Assembly (NCBI RefSeq): GCF_013368755.1
Contig: NC_049566.1
Coordinates: 3,906,001-3,970,000 of the forward strand
Reading direction: 5' to 3'
DNA from: Talaromyces rugulosus
Lineage: Eukaryota > Ascomycota > Eurotiomycetes > Eurotiales > Trichocomaceae
DNA: 64,000 nucleotides
Part shown: positions 12,153 to 23,124 of the stretch, piece after piece
How the letters are laid out: every line of letters starts with the position of its first letter
Position numbering within the stretch: the first letter of the stretch is position 1
The notes under the pieces: generated by a model
The model's database searches: none
Seen by the model: the letters and a program-made list of their open reading frames with translations, nothing else
What the model was told of the DNA's origin: nothing
Made by a program: the position numbers and the translations under genes

Positions 12153-13231
12153 TTATCCCGCAAACTCATGCTTGGGCTGGCCGCGAGCATCGTCCGGTTT
12201 GAATTTGAACATATGCCCCCCCTCATCCCCCGGCATTTCTCTCTTGCCTCTCCATTTCCCGCTAGCCAGGAAAATAATATCGTAATTCTTTCCTCCCCAG
12301 GCCGTGCAGGCGGGGTTGCGCGCAGTAAATGTGATATCCTTCAGGTGCCGGCCCTCGGGGGTGAATACCATGACACGGTGAGAATCGAACATGGCGATCC
12401 ATAGATTGCCGTTTGTGCTGGTAACAATTAGTCTTCATTCATGGTATAAGGGAAGAGAAAAACATACTCAACAACCATCCCGTCTGGCTCGCCAAAGGAG
12501 TCGCGGCGGTCAATCAAAATACGCTTGTTTGAGATGTTGCCGGTCTCGAGGTCAAAGTCGTACGCATAAACGAGCATGGCGACAGAATCATGGAAGTAGA
12601 CTACATCTATAAGTCTCACACACACATAGACGAAAAGAGAGAGAGAGAGAGACTTACAAGTCTTGTTATCTGGACTCCATCCCAGCCCATTACCGCAAAC
12701 CACCCCATCTTCAATCATCAAATGCAAGCTTCCATCCGGATCATACCGCCAAAGACGGCCCTTGGGCGTGCCATAACTCGCCGGAAGCTGATTCGGGCCA
12801 TGAGCCATGGCCTTCTTATCGATTTCCGCCAGCCAAAAACGACCCTTGGCGTCGACACCACCATCATTGAAACGCAAGTTATCGCGCTGATCAGTGGGGA
12901 TAATCTCCTTGACAACCTCCATCTTGCCAGTGGCTTCATCAATAAAACACACCCCTTGGTAATACGCGGCAATATAGCTGCCCGGTTTGCCTTTACGGAA
13001 GAATTGCACCGTCACGCTGTCATCCAAATGCAGCACGCGGGCTTCGCCGACTGCATCGCCTGTGTCTGGGTCGACTTTGAGAATGTACAGTTCGCCTGGC
13101 TCGGCCAGACAGTCAACCCAATGCAAGGTAGAGTCACTGGCGCGATAGATCGGGGCTTCGCCGAGAATCATCTGTCCTTTGGGGCAGTAGTAGAACGGCT
13201 TTCCGCCGGAGATGACTTCGAGGCCGGCCAT
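12153..13231 (-). CDS. SMP-30/gluconolactonase/regucalcin family hydrolase
   Basis: A metal-dependent six-bladed propeller enzyme that usually opens sugar lactones. Model: exons 12658-13231, 12468-12606 and 12153-12417; introns of 51 and 50 bp; 325 aa, the usual size. Family marks: GEAPIYRASDSTLHWVD near residue 25 with the metal-binding Glu; RFNDGGVDAKGRFWLAEID with the Asn and Asp pair; GNGLGWSPDNKT with the second metal Asn/Asp set; and a last blade with GEPDGMVV then NGNLWIAMFD, formed only after splicing. An in-frame ATG at 13297 would add 22 residues with no homology, so the inner start is preferred. The gene is transcribed divergently from the NCS1 permease across a 329 bp promoter with repeated boxes, which suggests joint control. 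The substrate cannot be read from sequence. Confidence 0.92.
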
Positions 13232-13346
13232 TTTTTTTCTCTCTTCTTCTTCAGATGTTTCGGCGATAGAGTACTGGCAAGGAAGTATTATTCTCAATGA
13301 TATAATTATTTCAACTGAATATTAGTAGTAGTTGATAGATGATAAT

Positions 13347-13397
13347 GCATCCCGCGCAAAGGGGAGTTCCCCGGAAATCAATATCGCATCCCGCGCA
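13347..13397. promoter_or_regulatory. Twin 12-bp boxes around an inverted repeat in a divergent promoter
   Basis: GCATCCCGCGCA occurs perfectly at 13347-13358 and 13386-13397. Between them, 13361-13372 is GGGGAGTTCCCC, a 5-bp inverted repeat with a 2-bp spacer. All lie in the shared 329 bp promoter of the SMP-30 and NCS1 permease genes. The boxes are seen directly; a binding protein is inferred. Confidence 0.5.
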
Positions 13398-13560
13398 GGC
13401 CCCGCCGCGATAACGAGATGGACCTATCTATGCCTGCTTGAATGACTCGTTTGGTTGCCACTGCTTGTCGCCTGCCATGTATATCTACCACCAGGCCGGG
13501 TCCCTGGGTTTGTCGGTTTTGTGGAAGTGAAAGGAAGTGAAAGTGCAAAAGTTTAGTAAA

Positions 13561-15505
13561 ATGTCCGCTCCAAGTGCTTCGCGCTGGTCCAAGACCAAGC
13601 ATGCCCTGACCTCCTGGTCGGCATTCCACGATGCCATTCGCCTGAAAAGCGCGTCGTCGATGCTTGCCAACGAGGACTTGTTGCCGTCTCCACCAGAGCG
13701 GCAGACGTGGACCGTGTGGAACTTTTTTGCCTATTGGTAAGTGGACACAATAATAGTACTCCGTACTACTACTACTACTACTACTTTGATCCAAATCTGA
13801 CAGCTCTAGGTGGAGCGAGTCCTGGGCCGTGTCGACCTGGAGTCTTGGGTCTTCTCTGATTGCGCTGGGAGCGTCAGTCAGAGATTCTCTGCTTGTGATT
13901 CTGTTTGCCAATATTTTGTCTTCTGTGGTCATTATACTCAATGGCCGTGCTGCCGCGCAGTATCATGTTGGCTATCCGGTGCTCGCCCGCGTGACGTTTG
14001 GGATTTTTGGCTCTTATTTCTTTGTTGTGCTGCGAGCTATTCTGGGAATTATCTGGGGTATGTATCGCCCTCATATAAATGGACGCAGCTGATTTGAATA
14101 GGCGGCGTACAGCTGTACTTTGAGGGCCAGTTCATCTCCATCTGCCTGCGGTGCATATTTCCGAGCTGGACGAGTATTCCCAACAAGATCCCTGCCGTAA
14201 GCCATTCAAGTGTCTCTCAAAGAAGTCAACTAACTTGTATCAGAGCCAAGAAATCACAACCCAGGTCATGGTTGCCTTTTTCCTCGCCTTCGTCTTCACC
14301 CTGCCCCTAATGATGATCCACACGTCCAAAATCCGACACCTCTTCACTTTGAAAGCCGTGATATTCCCACTCGCCGCGCTCGGCGTAGTATGCTGGGCAA
14401 CCACATCCAACGGCGGCGTCTCCTCAGACACACTCGTCGACGAATCCCTACGCTCGTCGTCACGCACCGTGTTCGCATGGGGCATTGTCTCGCAATTCAA
14501 CTCGGTCATGGGCGCTAATTCCGCTTTACTCGTCACCGTCCCCGATCTGGCGCGCTACTCCAAGACCAAAAACGCGCAGCTATATGGCCAGTTGCTCGGC
14601 CTGCCCATCGCGCAGACTATTTGTGCTGCGTTTGGGGTTATTACTACCTCGGCCGTGCACAACATGTACGGCCAGTTATACTGGAATCCGTATGATTTGC
14701 TGAATTCAGTGTTGGATCATTCGTATACGTCCAAATCCCGCGCTGGCATCTTTTTTGCAGCGGCGGCGTTTGCGTTTGCGACGATGGGGACGTCGGTGGC
14801 GTGTAATATTGTCCCCTTTGCGGCAGATGTGACGTGTTTGGCGCCAAAGTATGTGAATATCATTCGGGGACAGTTTATTTGTTTGATTGTTGCCTTTGCT
14901 ATTGTTCCTTGGTAAGTCCCTTTTTTTTCTTTCCTACTTGCTATCACTTCTAACAAAAAGGTTGAAGGCGCATCGTCTCCTCTGCCAACGGGTTCCTCAG
15001 CTTCCTCGGCGGATACTCCATCTTCCAAGGCTCCGTTGTCTCCATCATGACCGTCGACTACTTTTTTGTGCGCAATGGTAATCTGTATCTTCACGATATG
15101 TTTACTACGTCCCCACTAGGTCGGTATTTTTATACTCGTGGCGTCAATTTGCGTGGCATTGCCGCTTTTGTGATTGGGTTCGTACTGCCACTACCCGGTT
15201 TCATCGGCAGTTTTGGAACGACAACTGTAAGTGCGGCGGCGACGCATATGTTTGAGCTTGGATGGCTCTTGAGTTATGTTGTTGGCGGGACGTCGTATGC
15301 TGTTATATGTTTTGTGACGGCGAGGAAAGTTTTGGGAGGAAATAAGGGGGAAGTGTTTGAAGGGAATGTGCCCAGGGTTATTGATACGGGGCTGGCGCAT
15401 GATAGACTGGTGGTGGATGGGATGGAGATTGTGGTTGGGGTGCCAGCCATGGAGCATGAGCATGAGCATGAGTTTGGACAGAGTGTGTCTGTGGCCAAGG
15501 TCTAA
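13561..15505 (+). CDS. NCS1-family nucleobase/allantoin/uracil permease (Fur type)
   Basis: A plasma-membrane symporter for uracil, allantoin, uridine or thiamine-like substrates. Model: exons 13561-13736, 13810-14057, 14102-14196, 14244-14911 and 14968-15505; 574 aa, usual for the family. All four introns (73, 44, 47 and 56 bp) keep the frame. The NCS1 start region is clear: NEDLLPSPPERQTWTVWNFFAYWWSES around intron 1, then the helix-1 WAVSTWSLGSSLIALG. Other marks are GYPVLARVTFGIFGSYF, the GGVQLYFEGQ loop formed by splicing, SQFNSVMGANSALLVTVPDLARYSK in the substrate region, and FLGGYSIFQGSVVSIMTVDYFFVRNGNL. About 12 hydrophobic helices are visible. The cytoplasmic tail ends in a His/Glu repeat. 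The SMP-30 neighbour and shared promoter boxes hint at a catabolic or scavenging pair. The exact substrate is unknown. Confidence 0.95.
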
Positions 15506-15574
15506 ATATTTGTATGTTTACATTTGATGTAATTGGGTAATATGTGACAATATACTACTGCTACGTACCGAGCA

Positions 15575-16784
15575 CTACAAAAGATAGCTCGAAAAATCAA
15601 ACGCAGCCTCGTACCCAGCGGTCCCATTAACTGCACTCTCCAGCGCACCCCAGGCAGTCCCGTCAATGCCAACCTCATAATCCCAATCCGAATGCGTATC
15701 CTCATTCGGCAGAATCTGCCAGTAAAACCACGGGACACCGGCGGCGCTGATCTGGTCAGCCCACGTCTTGATATTACTCTCGCGTGTGCCCTCGTCGAGC
15801 GGCGACGATTTTCCGCAGCTGTTGTTCTCCGAATCCCAGTAGCAGGCGCCCCATTCTTGCATGATGAGCTTTTTGTTGTTGGATTGTGCCTTGGTAACGT
15901 AGGGCTGGATCTTGTCGGTGGCGAAGTCGCCGGTGCCGTAGGCGTGGATGGCCAGGATGTCTAGGCTGTCGCAGGTAAAGTATGCGTCGAGCAGAGAGTT
16001 GTCCAGCCATGCGCCGCCGCCGGTGGTCACCAGGATGTCCGTGTTGCCATTGAGGCTGTCCTTGATGGCGCCGGCCATGATGCACTGCCAGTTGGTCAAC
16101 GCATCTGGGTTTTCCTACATATCAATTAGCATATCTTCTTCTTCTTTTTTTTTTTTTTTTCCCCGGTGTAGAAAAAACAAACCTGATCATGCATCGCCTC
16201 ATTCTCCGCCTCAAACGCAAAAATATACTCGGAACTCTCCGCCCACGTCTTGTTGGTGTTTGGATTCACATGCTCCAGCACATGCGCAATGCGGTTCTTA
16301 AAGTATCCCATGGCATCTTCACTCGTATAAAAATCCCCCTTTCCATACCACTGCCCATAGATATCCGGTGGATCCGCGGTCAGCGCGTTGTAGCTGTGAA
16401 TCGAGATTTGCAGCTTGATTCCGTACCCGTTGGCTTTCACCATTAGGTCGTCGTAGCGTGTGAGCACAGTGTCGTCCCAGTTTCCGGGGTTGTCGGATTC
16501 GAGAGAGGGGAAGGAGTCGATTTCTGTGCCCTTTGTTTTTCCGGATTGGCCTTGTTTTTGTCAGTCAGTCTTCTCTTTCTTGGATATGAGGAGGAAGAGG
16601 ACGTACCGTCAAGCCACACGCGAAGCACCTTGACGCCAGCACCCTGCAGACCCTGGAACAATGTCGTCGACTGATCATCCGTCAGACCAGCCGCATAATA
16701 CAAGTTCGATCCAGCAAAGGACTGCGCGGCATTGACGAGCGGTGCTGCCAGAAGCGCAGCTGCGAGAGAAAGAGAGGGCCTCAT
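15575..16784 (-). CDS. Secreted glycoside hydrolase, GH5-like (mannanase type)
   Basis: A probable extracellular polysaccharide hydrolase. Model: exons 16607-16784, 16183-16523 and 15575-16114; introns of 83 and 68 bp; 352 aa. The signal peptide is MRPSLSLAAALLAAPLVNA. The fold looks like a (beta/alpha)8 barrel: VKVLRVWLDE on strand 2, KLQISIHSYN on strand 3, YIFAFEAENEAMHDQ with the Asn-Glu acid/base pair, LDILAIHAYGTGDF, and KLIMQEWGACYW with the likely nucleophile Glu. GVPWFYWQILPN supplies the substrate-binding Trp of the last strand. Four or more cysteines in the secreted part fit disulfides. Intron 1 uses a CAG acceptor at 16524 to keep the frame. The GH5 subfamily and substrate are not certain; beta-mannan is the best guess. 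Confidence 0.82.
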
Positions 16785-17386
16785 CTTTGATCATTCAAAG
16801 CAATCCGTATAGAAAGAAGCTGCTTGATCAGCCCCAAACAAAAAAAAAAACACGGCGCATCCACCCATATTTATATTCCTGTTCCATCTCTCGAGAGAAT
16901 TAAGAGCTGGATACAAGAATCCTCTGTGTTGAGCCCCAAATGTCATTTTCAGTTGTTCCTGACTCCATCGGGTCGATCGTTTTCTACTCTCAGAACGGCA
17001 GGCACAGCCCGCACTCAATCAGGCTTGGCGCATCGCCCGACTGGGTATATGCCCCCAAACCCCAAGAACGATCCGATAGATGAAATCTTGGGGTTATTTA
17101 CGTTCTAAAACAGTTTCCAGAAAAGCTTGTCGATGGATTGGCCGGTGGCGTGTTTCATCGCCGTTTAAGATGGGTGCTTATTGGGTCCTGGTCGCCAGTC
17201 GACCGCCGCATGGGGTTGCAGTGGACTGATTGTCTATGCCATACATTTAAGCTGATGGGTCTATGGTAATACTAGGAGTAGTAGTGTATAGAATGTAAAA
17301 TATCTCGTGTTTGCAGTGCTATAAAAAGAATGCAGCATATATCGCCGATACATAATCACATGTACGAAACAATCACATGTACGAAA
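16785..17386. other. Intergenic region, no gene seen
   Basis: This is the upstream region of the hydrolase (A-run at 16842-16851) and the 3' flank of the IFRD gene. No coding signal was recognised. Confidence 0.6.
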
Positions 17387-18993
17387 CTAGTCGTCATCCC
17401 CCATCAGCATCCGGCGAGTCGAATTTCGAAGCTTGGCCGCCTTTTTGTAGCCCAAACGGTCCGTAGTTGTGCGCGTCGACTCACGCAGCATGACCGGCAA
17501 GCTATTGAGGACTGCGCGGTTCCCCTGGTAGTAATGCTCCATGAACCCCCCCTGCAAGATGCGTCGCAGCGCTGCCAGCCGCAGCCATTTCCACCATCGG
17601 TCAATGTTCATCACTCCTTCATTTCCGATCTTGACCTGCCGTTTGCTGCCGTAGTGCCGGTTGGTGTTGTAGTCGATTGCCGTGCTAAACATGGGTCCGC
17701 GCCGCGGGTTTTCCACTGTTGTGAGAATCGACGCAAAATTGGTGTGCAGGCTCTTCTTGTCCCGTTTGCTGATGCGTTTCCCGGACACGGTTGCTAGAGA
17801 CGATAGCACTCGCTCGAGCTGCGGCGTGTTGTGGTACGCCGTGTATCGTTTGATGAGCCGCGGCCCGTCGCCGTTGGACGAGACTGAGCCGTTATCATTG
17901 CCGTCGTCTTCTTCCGACGATCCCGCGTCGTCGTCGTCGTCCTCCTGAGGCGTGTAGCTCTTTTCGTATAGCAGGGCAATGTTTTCCCCCGCTGCAATCT
18001 GCACGCTCGAGTCGCTGCTGTCGAGCTGGTCTATAAACGAGTCGATCGCCTCCTCGCTTTCGCCTTCGAGGTCTTCAATTTCTGTTGCGAGAAACCCCCA
18101 TTGCTGTAGTGCCGCGGTCACTGTCGCTGCATCGTCTGCTGCGTCAATCGACCGCCCGTCCGACGCGACAATGTCGAGGAAAAACGTCATCTGGTCCAAC
18201 TTGGCATCCTCACTTGTTCCGCCAAAGTATGTGCACGTGCCGAGGCAGTAGATCGCCGCGGTCTTGACTGCCGTCGAAGTCGAGTCGCGAATCGTCCGGG
18301 CCAGCAGGTCTTCGACATGACCATAAATCGTATCATCGTAGGCAGTCAACGCAAGAAACTCGAGTGCCTTGAGGGCCAAAGTCGACTCGCGCACGCTCGT
18401 TTCATACTTGATGCTGCGCGAGAAGGCCTCGAGCAGGTCCTGTATATGTGCGCGGATTTCTTCTTCGACGTAGTGGAATTTCGAGAGGCGGCAGAATGCC
18501 GTCAGCGACTCCTCCCTGCCCTGTACGCTGCTGCGCTTGCGATCGAGGATCTCGTGGATTCGGTCGGCCAGCTCCTCGGGCCAATCACTATTATCGGCCT
18601 CGGGGTTTTCAGCCAAGTCGTCGAGCGAAGTGGTACTGTGGGAAAGTTTGTGTTAGCAAGTTTTTTTGTTGTGACGAAAGTGGCAGTGGCAGTGACATCA
18701 TCCCGAACCGCACACTAAACTTTTTTTTTATTTATATGCCCCTTCAAAAAAAAAGGGCAAAAAATGATACATGAAAAAAGGAGAGATAAAAAATACCTGA
18801 GAGCAGTCGTATCATCACTCAAATCCCCAGTATCCTCATCATCCGAGGGATACCGACTCGCAGCGCGCGACGACTGGCGAGAGTTTTGGGCAGAGCCCGC
18901 CCGCGATGTTTGCCGCGAGACCTCACGAGACTGTGTTTTGCGCGACACGGTCTTGCCGCTTTCTAAAAGGGCTTTTCGACGGAGGTCGTGCAT
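17387..18993 (-). CDS. Interferon-related developmental regulator (IFRD) family protein
   Basis: A conserved eukaryotic ARM-like repeat protein; animal relatives are transcription or ribosome cofactors, and the fungal role is not settled. Model: exon 1 18797-18993, intron 18636-18796 (161 bp), exon 2 17387-18635; 481 aa. Exon 1 begins MHDLRRKALLESGKTVSRK, the usual family start, followed by Ser/Arg-rich sequence and the acidic DDEDTGDLSDDTT. After splicing, STTSLDDLAE leads into helical repeats (LADRIHEILDRKRSS, CRLSKFHYVEEEI, VRESTLALKALEFLAL). The C-terminal IFRD box has GPMFSTAIDYN, GNEGVMNIDRWWKWLRL and a basic tail. An acidic loop (EDDDDDAGSSEEDD) splits the helical part. No defect is seen. 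Confidence 0.92.
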
Positions 18994-20204
18994 GGTGGAG
19001 GATGTATGATCAGAGAAAAATTTGAATAAATGAGTAAGAGATGAAAAAAAAAGGTGATCAGAGTAGTATAGTGATTTCAAATCGATAGGTTGATGGATCG
19101 CGAGACAGCCCACTAGATAAGGTTAGGCAAGGCAGCGCAATCGATAAGACTCCAGAGAGAGCGTGATTATCCTATGGGCACCGAGGGTCTGTATAAAGCA
19201 AGGTTAGACGGGTGCAGATAGCGCATTTCGATGGACAAGAACATCACAAGGAGGAAAGTGAGAGAGAGAGGGAGGGAGAAGATAAGTGAGTTGGTGGACA
19301 GGGAGAGAGAGAGTCTGCAGCACAAGGCGACAACTAAAAGTCAAAGAGGGCAGAACGTGACGGCCCAAAGCGGTCAAGCCACCTGCCGCGCCCGCACCAT
19401 GTAATTGGCGGGCAACGGCAGTGTGGGGCGCATTCAATGCATGTGATTTGTGAATACGCCGTATTGACCGCGCCCCCGCATTGTTGTGTTTGTTTTGTTT
19501 GATTACTATTGCTATTGTTCTGCTTGTTGTTACATACGCTGTACAATAATAACAACGACATGGAAATAAATAAGACGAGTCCAGTCCCATCTACGTATCG
19601 TTTTTCTAGAGGCCAACTAGTCTCGCTCGTGCCCCTTCGCTACACACCATCGCACTGATCCCAGCCAGAACCGCCCAATCAGACGACCGCCAATTTGCCC
19701 TGTCGGCTGACCCGGACCAATGCCAGCCGGCCGGTATACATGGAGATTAAAAAGCCTACGTAGCACTGCAGCATGTTCATGCATGTAAAATCCACTGGAT
19801 TGCGCACGCCCGAGCGAGGGCCGAGTAGCAACTAACTGATCGACACATGGTAAGGCAACAACCAAAGAATACATGTCCGATTGGTAGGAGTAATAGAATA
19901 GCAACCGCAATCTAAAAGTAAACCATATCGAGAAAACCAGAATAGCCCTGCCATAAACTCCGAACGACCGTCATAGGAAAAAGTGATGAAAAGAAAGAGA
20001 AAGAAAAAAAAGACAGACAGACATTCCCTAACCCTGAGACTCTAGCAACGCAATATACTCAGAGTCGATGCAACCAAAATCAATCTTAGAACGTAAATCA
20101 AATAAATACCATCCCACAATCCCGTTTCCGATGTCGATGTCTAGGCAAAATGCACAGGCGACATGGTCGATAGAAGAGAAACTCCCTCCAGTATATAGCT
20201 ATAG
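18994..20204. other. Intergenic region, no gene seen
   Basis: This is the promoter of the IFRD gene and the 3' flank of hpc2. It has GA-rich simple sequence at 19259-19275 and 19303-19312. Short frames on the minus strand show no motif. Confidence 0.6.
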
Positions 20205-23124
20205 CTACCGGATGATCATGCTCGGGTTTGGCATCGGCCCTGGCGCTGGCGCTGGTGCAAGCTGGGGTGCCGCTGGGGCTGGAGCAGGCGCCAGAGGCAA
20301 TGCTGGAGTCGCTGCTGTAGCTGGCTTGCCACCGCGATTGCTGGTCGTGCTGCCACTGACGCCGCCACCGCGACCACCGCCGCCTCGTCCACGGCCATCT
20401 TGCGAGATGTTGACCATGCGTATATCCTGCTTGTCCTCTGCCTGCTGCTGTCGTGCTTTGTTGCTTCGTGGCTTGCGAGTCAAGCTTCCGCCGCGAGAGC
20501 CTGGCCCACGAACGGGCAGTCCGGTGTCTGGCGAGATCGGGATATTCGACGCAATAGGAACATGAAGATGTCCACCGCCTCTCCTCACGCCACCACGGCC
20601 ACGACCACGCCCGCGTTTGATCGTCCCATCCGCTCTGTTTTAAGAATAGCGTTAGTATAAAAACAAACAAGTAGAAATCGACCACTAATACATACCTTTC
20701 GACTTGGATCTTCTCGCCTTCAGCAATAAGAGGTCCACTGTACACGAAGAAGCCGTCTTTGCTGGCCGCAGCTTGCTCCTGCCAAACCATTTCGCTGTCA
20801 TCGACAAAAGGGTCGTCACGATCGTAGTCCTCCATTTTCTTCCTGCGTCGCTTCTTTTTGCCATCCCCTTTCTCATCTGCGCCCGTCAACTCTGTCCCAC
20901 CCATGGCCACGTCGCCATCAACATCACTATCGCGGTCGATATCCACGCTGAGATCTTCATCCGCACTTTCACGGGCCCCTCCTCCTTTCTCGTTCTTCTC
21001 TAGAGCCGCTCCCGCTGCAGCTACCCGAGCCAGTCGTTCTTTCTGCGCTGCAAGTCGTGGGTGTAGTGCTGCAAACCCGTATTTCTCCTCAGCCAAGCGT
21101 GCAAAACTGATGATCTGACTGTTTTGACCCGCAAGTGGCACGTGCAAGACAATGTTGGGTGTAGACTTTGACGCCCCAGATGAGCTGTCATCCACTCCAA
21201 ACAGTGCACCTGTAATGAGACCAGATCCCTGTGGCAAAGGAGGAGGGGCATCCTTCGCTGCACGTGCTGGCTTCGGAGACGGTGCGCTTGAGGCTGTTGG
21301 CGTGCCCTTCTCCTTCTTAGACGCTTTCGTAGCCTTTACAGGCGGGGCACTCGTAGGCTCTGAATCAACCTCCATTGCAACTGGCTGTTGGAGGAGAGTT
21401 GTCTTTTCGGCAGGCTTTGTAATCTGCTGAGGGACCGCTTGAACCGACTGTTCTTGCTGTGGCGGTGAATACTGCGGCTGAGATGCTGCTGGGTGGGCTT
21501 GCTGTGGAGGCAATTGTTGAGGAGGATGAGGGGCCGCTGGTTGAGGTGGCGGCTGCTGTAGGTGCAACTGTTGTGGATGTTGTTGAGCAGGTTGTGGAGG
21601 AGCTGGGGGCCCGTGAGTCATTTGACCATGTGTTTGCTGCGGTTGCTGTGTTTGTCCATAGTGGTGTAATGAGATATTCGTTCCATATGGCGAGTAGCTG
21701 TGTACATGATTAGAATAGACAGCAGGCTGTGGTTGGTGCTGTGTCTGGTGGGCGGGCAATTGTTGATGCATAGGAGCCGACGCAGCCGGAGGGTCGATAA
21801 TACTAGCAATGGCAGGTGATGCGCTTGCCCTGTAGCCTCCACGTGGCGACACAGTGTTGTGTTGTGGTGGACTGAATTGCGCAGTACCATTCTTGACAGG
21901 AGATGGGCCATGCGATGGCGGAGGCGGTGATGGAGGTGCTGGATTGTCAAAAGCGGAGCGGATGGGATCGTAATTGCGCCCGCTCGACCGGTGTGGGGAC
22001 GGCTGCGGTGCCGGCTGTGTAGGTGCAGGCGACTGATATGTCGGTGTCGAGTGTGCCTGCAAGCCATTTTCATAAGAATGAGAACGAGACAAAGTCTGAG
22101 GATGCATCATGCCGGGAGGAGTCGAGGCTGCAGACACAGGTGGTTGGGCCAAGGCCGAGGTGCCAAACGTCCTGTGCGGCGACACTGCAGTAGAAGGTGC
22201 TGAGAGTGGCGCCGGTGTCTGTACAGGCGTTTGCACGGGAGTTTGAACAGGATAGCGATGAGAAGGTGGGGTTGGGATAGCTTCATGGTTTCCGTTTTGG
22301 GAAACTGCAGGTGCTGGTGTTGGAGGGGCGGAAGGGGCATTTTGCTGTTGCGACGCGTCGACAGCAGCTGCAATCGGAGCTGCAGCTGGAGCTGGAGCTA
22401 ATGAGACTGGCGTGGGAACTTTGCTGGGCGTGGCCTCCTTCTTATCCACGCTGTCGCCCTGGCTATCCTTGTTTTTGCTGTTTACGCTTTGCGGCTCGGC
22501 ATGGTGTTCCAGCTTGGGCTTCTTCCGCGATGACTGCGGCGTGTTCTGAGCAGAGGCATTGGACTTTTCCCGAGTGCGCCGAGAAGCGCGCGGTTTCGTT
22601 TCCTTTTCTTTGGGCTTGTCCTTTGCCTTTTCCTTGCTCTCGTTGTCCTCCTTTTTGTCTTTGGCCTTGTCCTTGTCTGCTTCCTTTGGCTTGGCCTTGG
22701 CCTTGCCCTTTTTCGGTTTTTCCTTCTCTTTCTCTTTCTCCTTTTCTTTCTCCTTTTCCTTTTCCTTTTCCTTCTCCTTCTCCTTCTCCTTCTCCTTCTC
22801 CTTCTCCTTCTCCTTCTCCTTCTCCTTCTCCTGCTCGGCCTCGTCCTTCTTGCGGCGCGTTCGGCGGGTTATAGGTGCTGGCGTGCTCGGCTGATTGGAG
22901 GCGGCGGCGGCGGAAGCGCGTCTGGTGCGGGTATCTCTGCCTGGCGCTGTTGGAGTCTCCTTCCCTTTCTCCTTGTCGATTGTTTCGGGAGCTTCTGCTG
23001 TTGCAGTCGCGGTTGGCTCTACAGGAGGCGGAGGAGCCATCTCGACGTCGGTCGCAATCGCGGCAACTGACGTGTCGGCCTCGGCCTTGACACCTCCATT
23101 ACTGCCCGGCGCATCACTGGCCAT
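20205..23124 (-). CDS. hpc2: Hpc2/ubinuclein subunit of the HIR histone chaperone complex
   Basis: Hpc2 helps HIR deposit H3-H4 independently of replication. Model: exon 1 20696-23124, intron 20635-20695 (61 bp), exon 2 20205-20634; 952 aa. The diagnostic Hpc2-related domain lies near residues 750-810 (EDYDRDDPFVDDSEMVW, then DGFFVYSGPL). A second conserved block precedes it (LITGALFG, then FARLAEEKYGF). The N-terminal third is highly charged and includes a long Lys-Glu repeat (residues ~95-137) coded by a hexamer tract. The middle is Pro/Gln-rich. The spliced tail is RGRGRGG-like and basic. The start is the first ATG of the frame (MASDAPGS); the upstream extension has no ATG. The identification rests on the HRD alone, but that is strong. 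Confidence 0.9.
22720..22835 (-). repeat. Hexamer tract coding (Lys-Glu)n in hpc2
   Basis: On the plus strand this is an array of TTCTCC/TTTTCC-type hexamers, read on the minus strand as alternating Lys and Glu codons for about 20 repeats. It is the kind of coding microsatellite that changes length in frame by slippage. Confidence 0.9.

Noticed and set aside
12631..12652. GA-repeat read as coding in the SMP-30 gene
   Set aside because: It lies in the 51-bp intron; splicing around it restores the family sequence.
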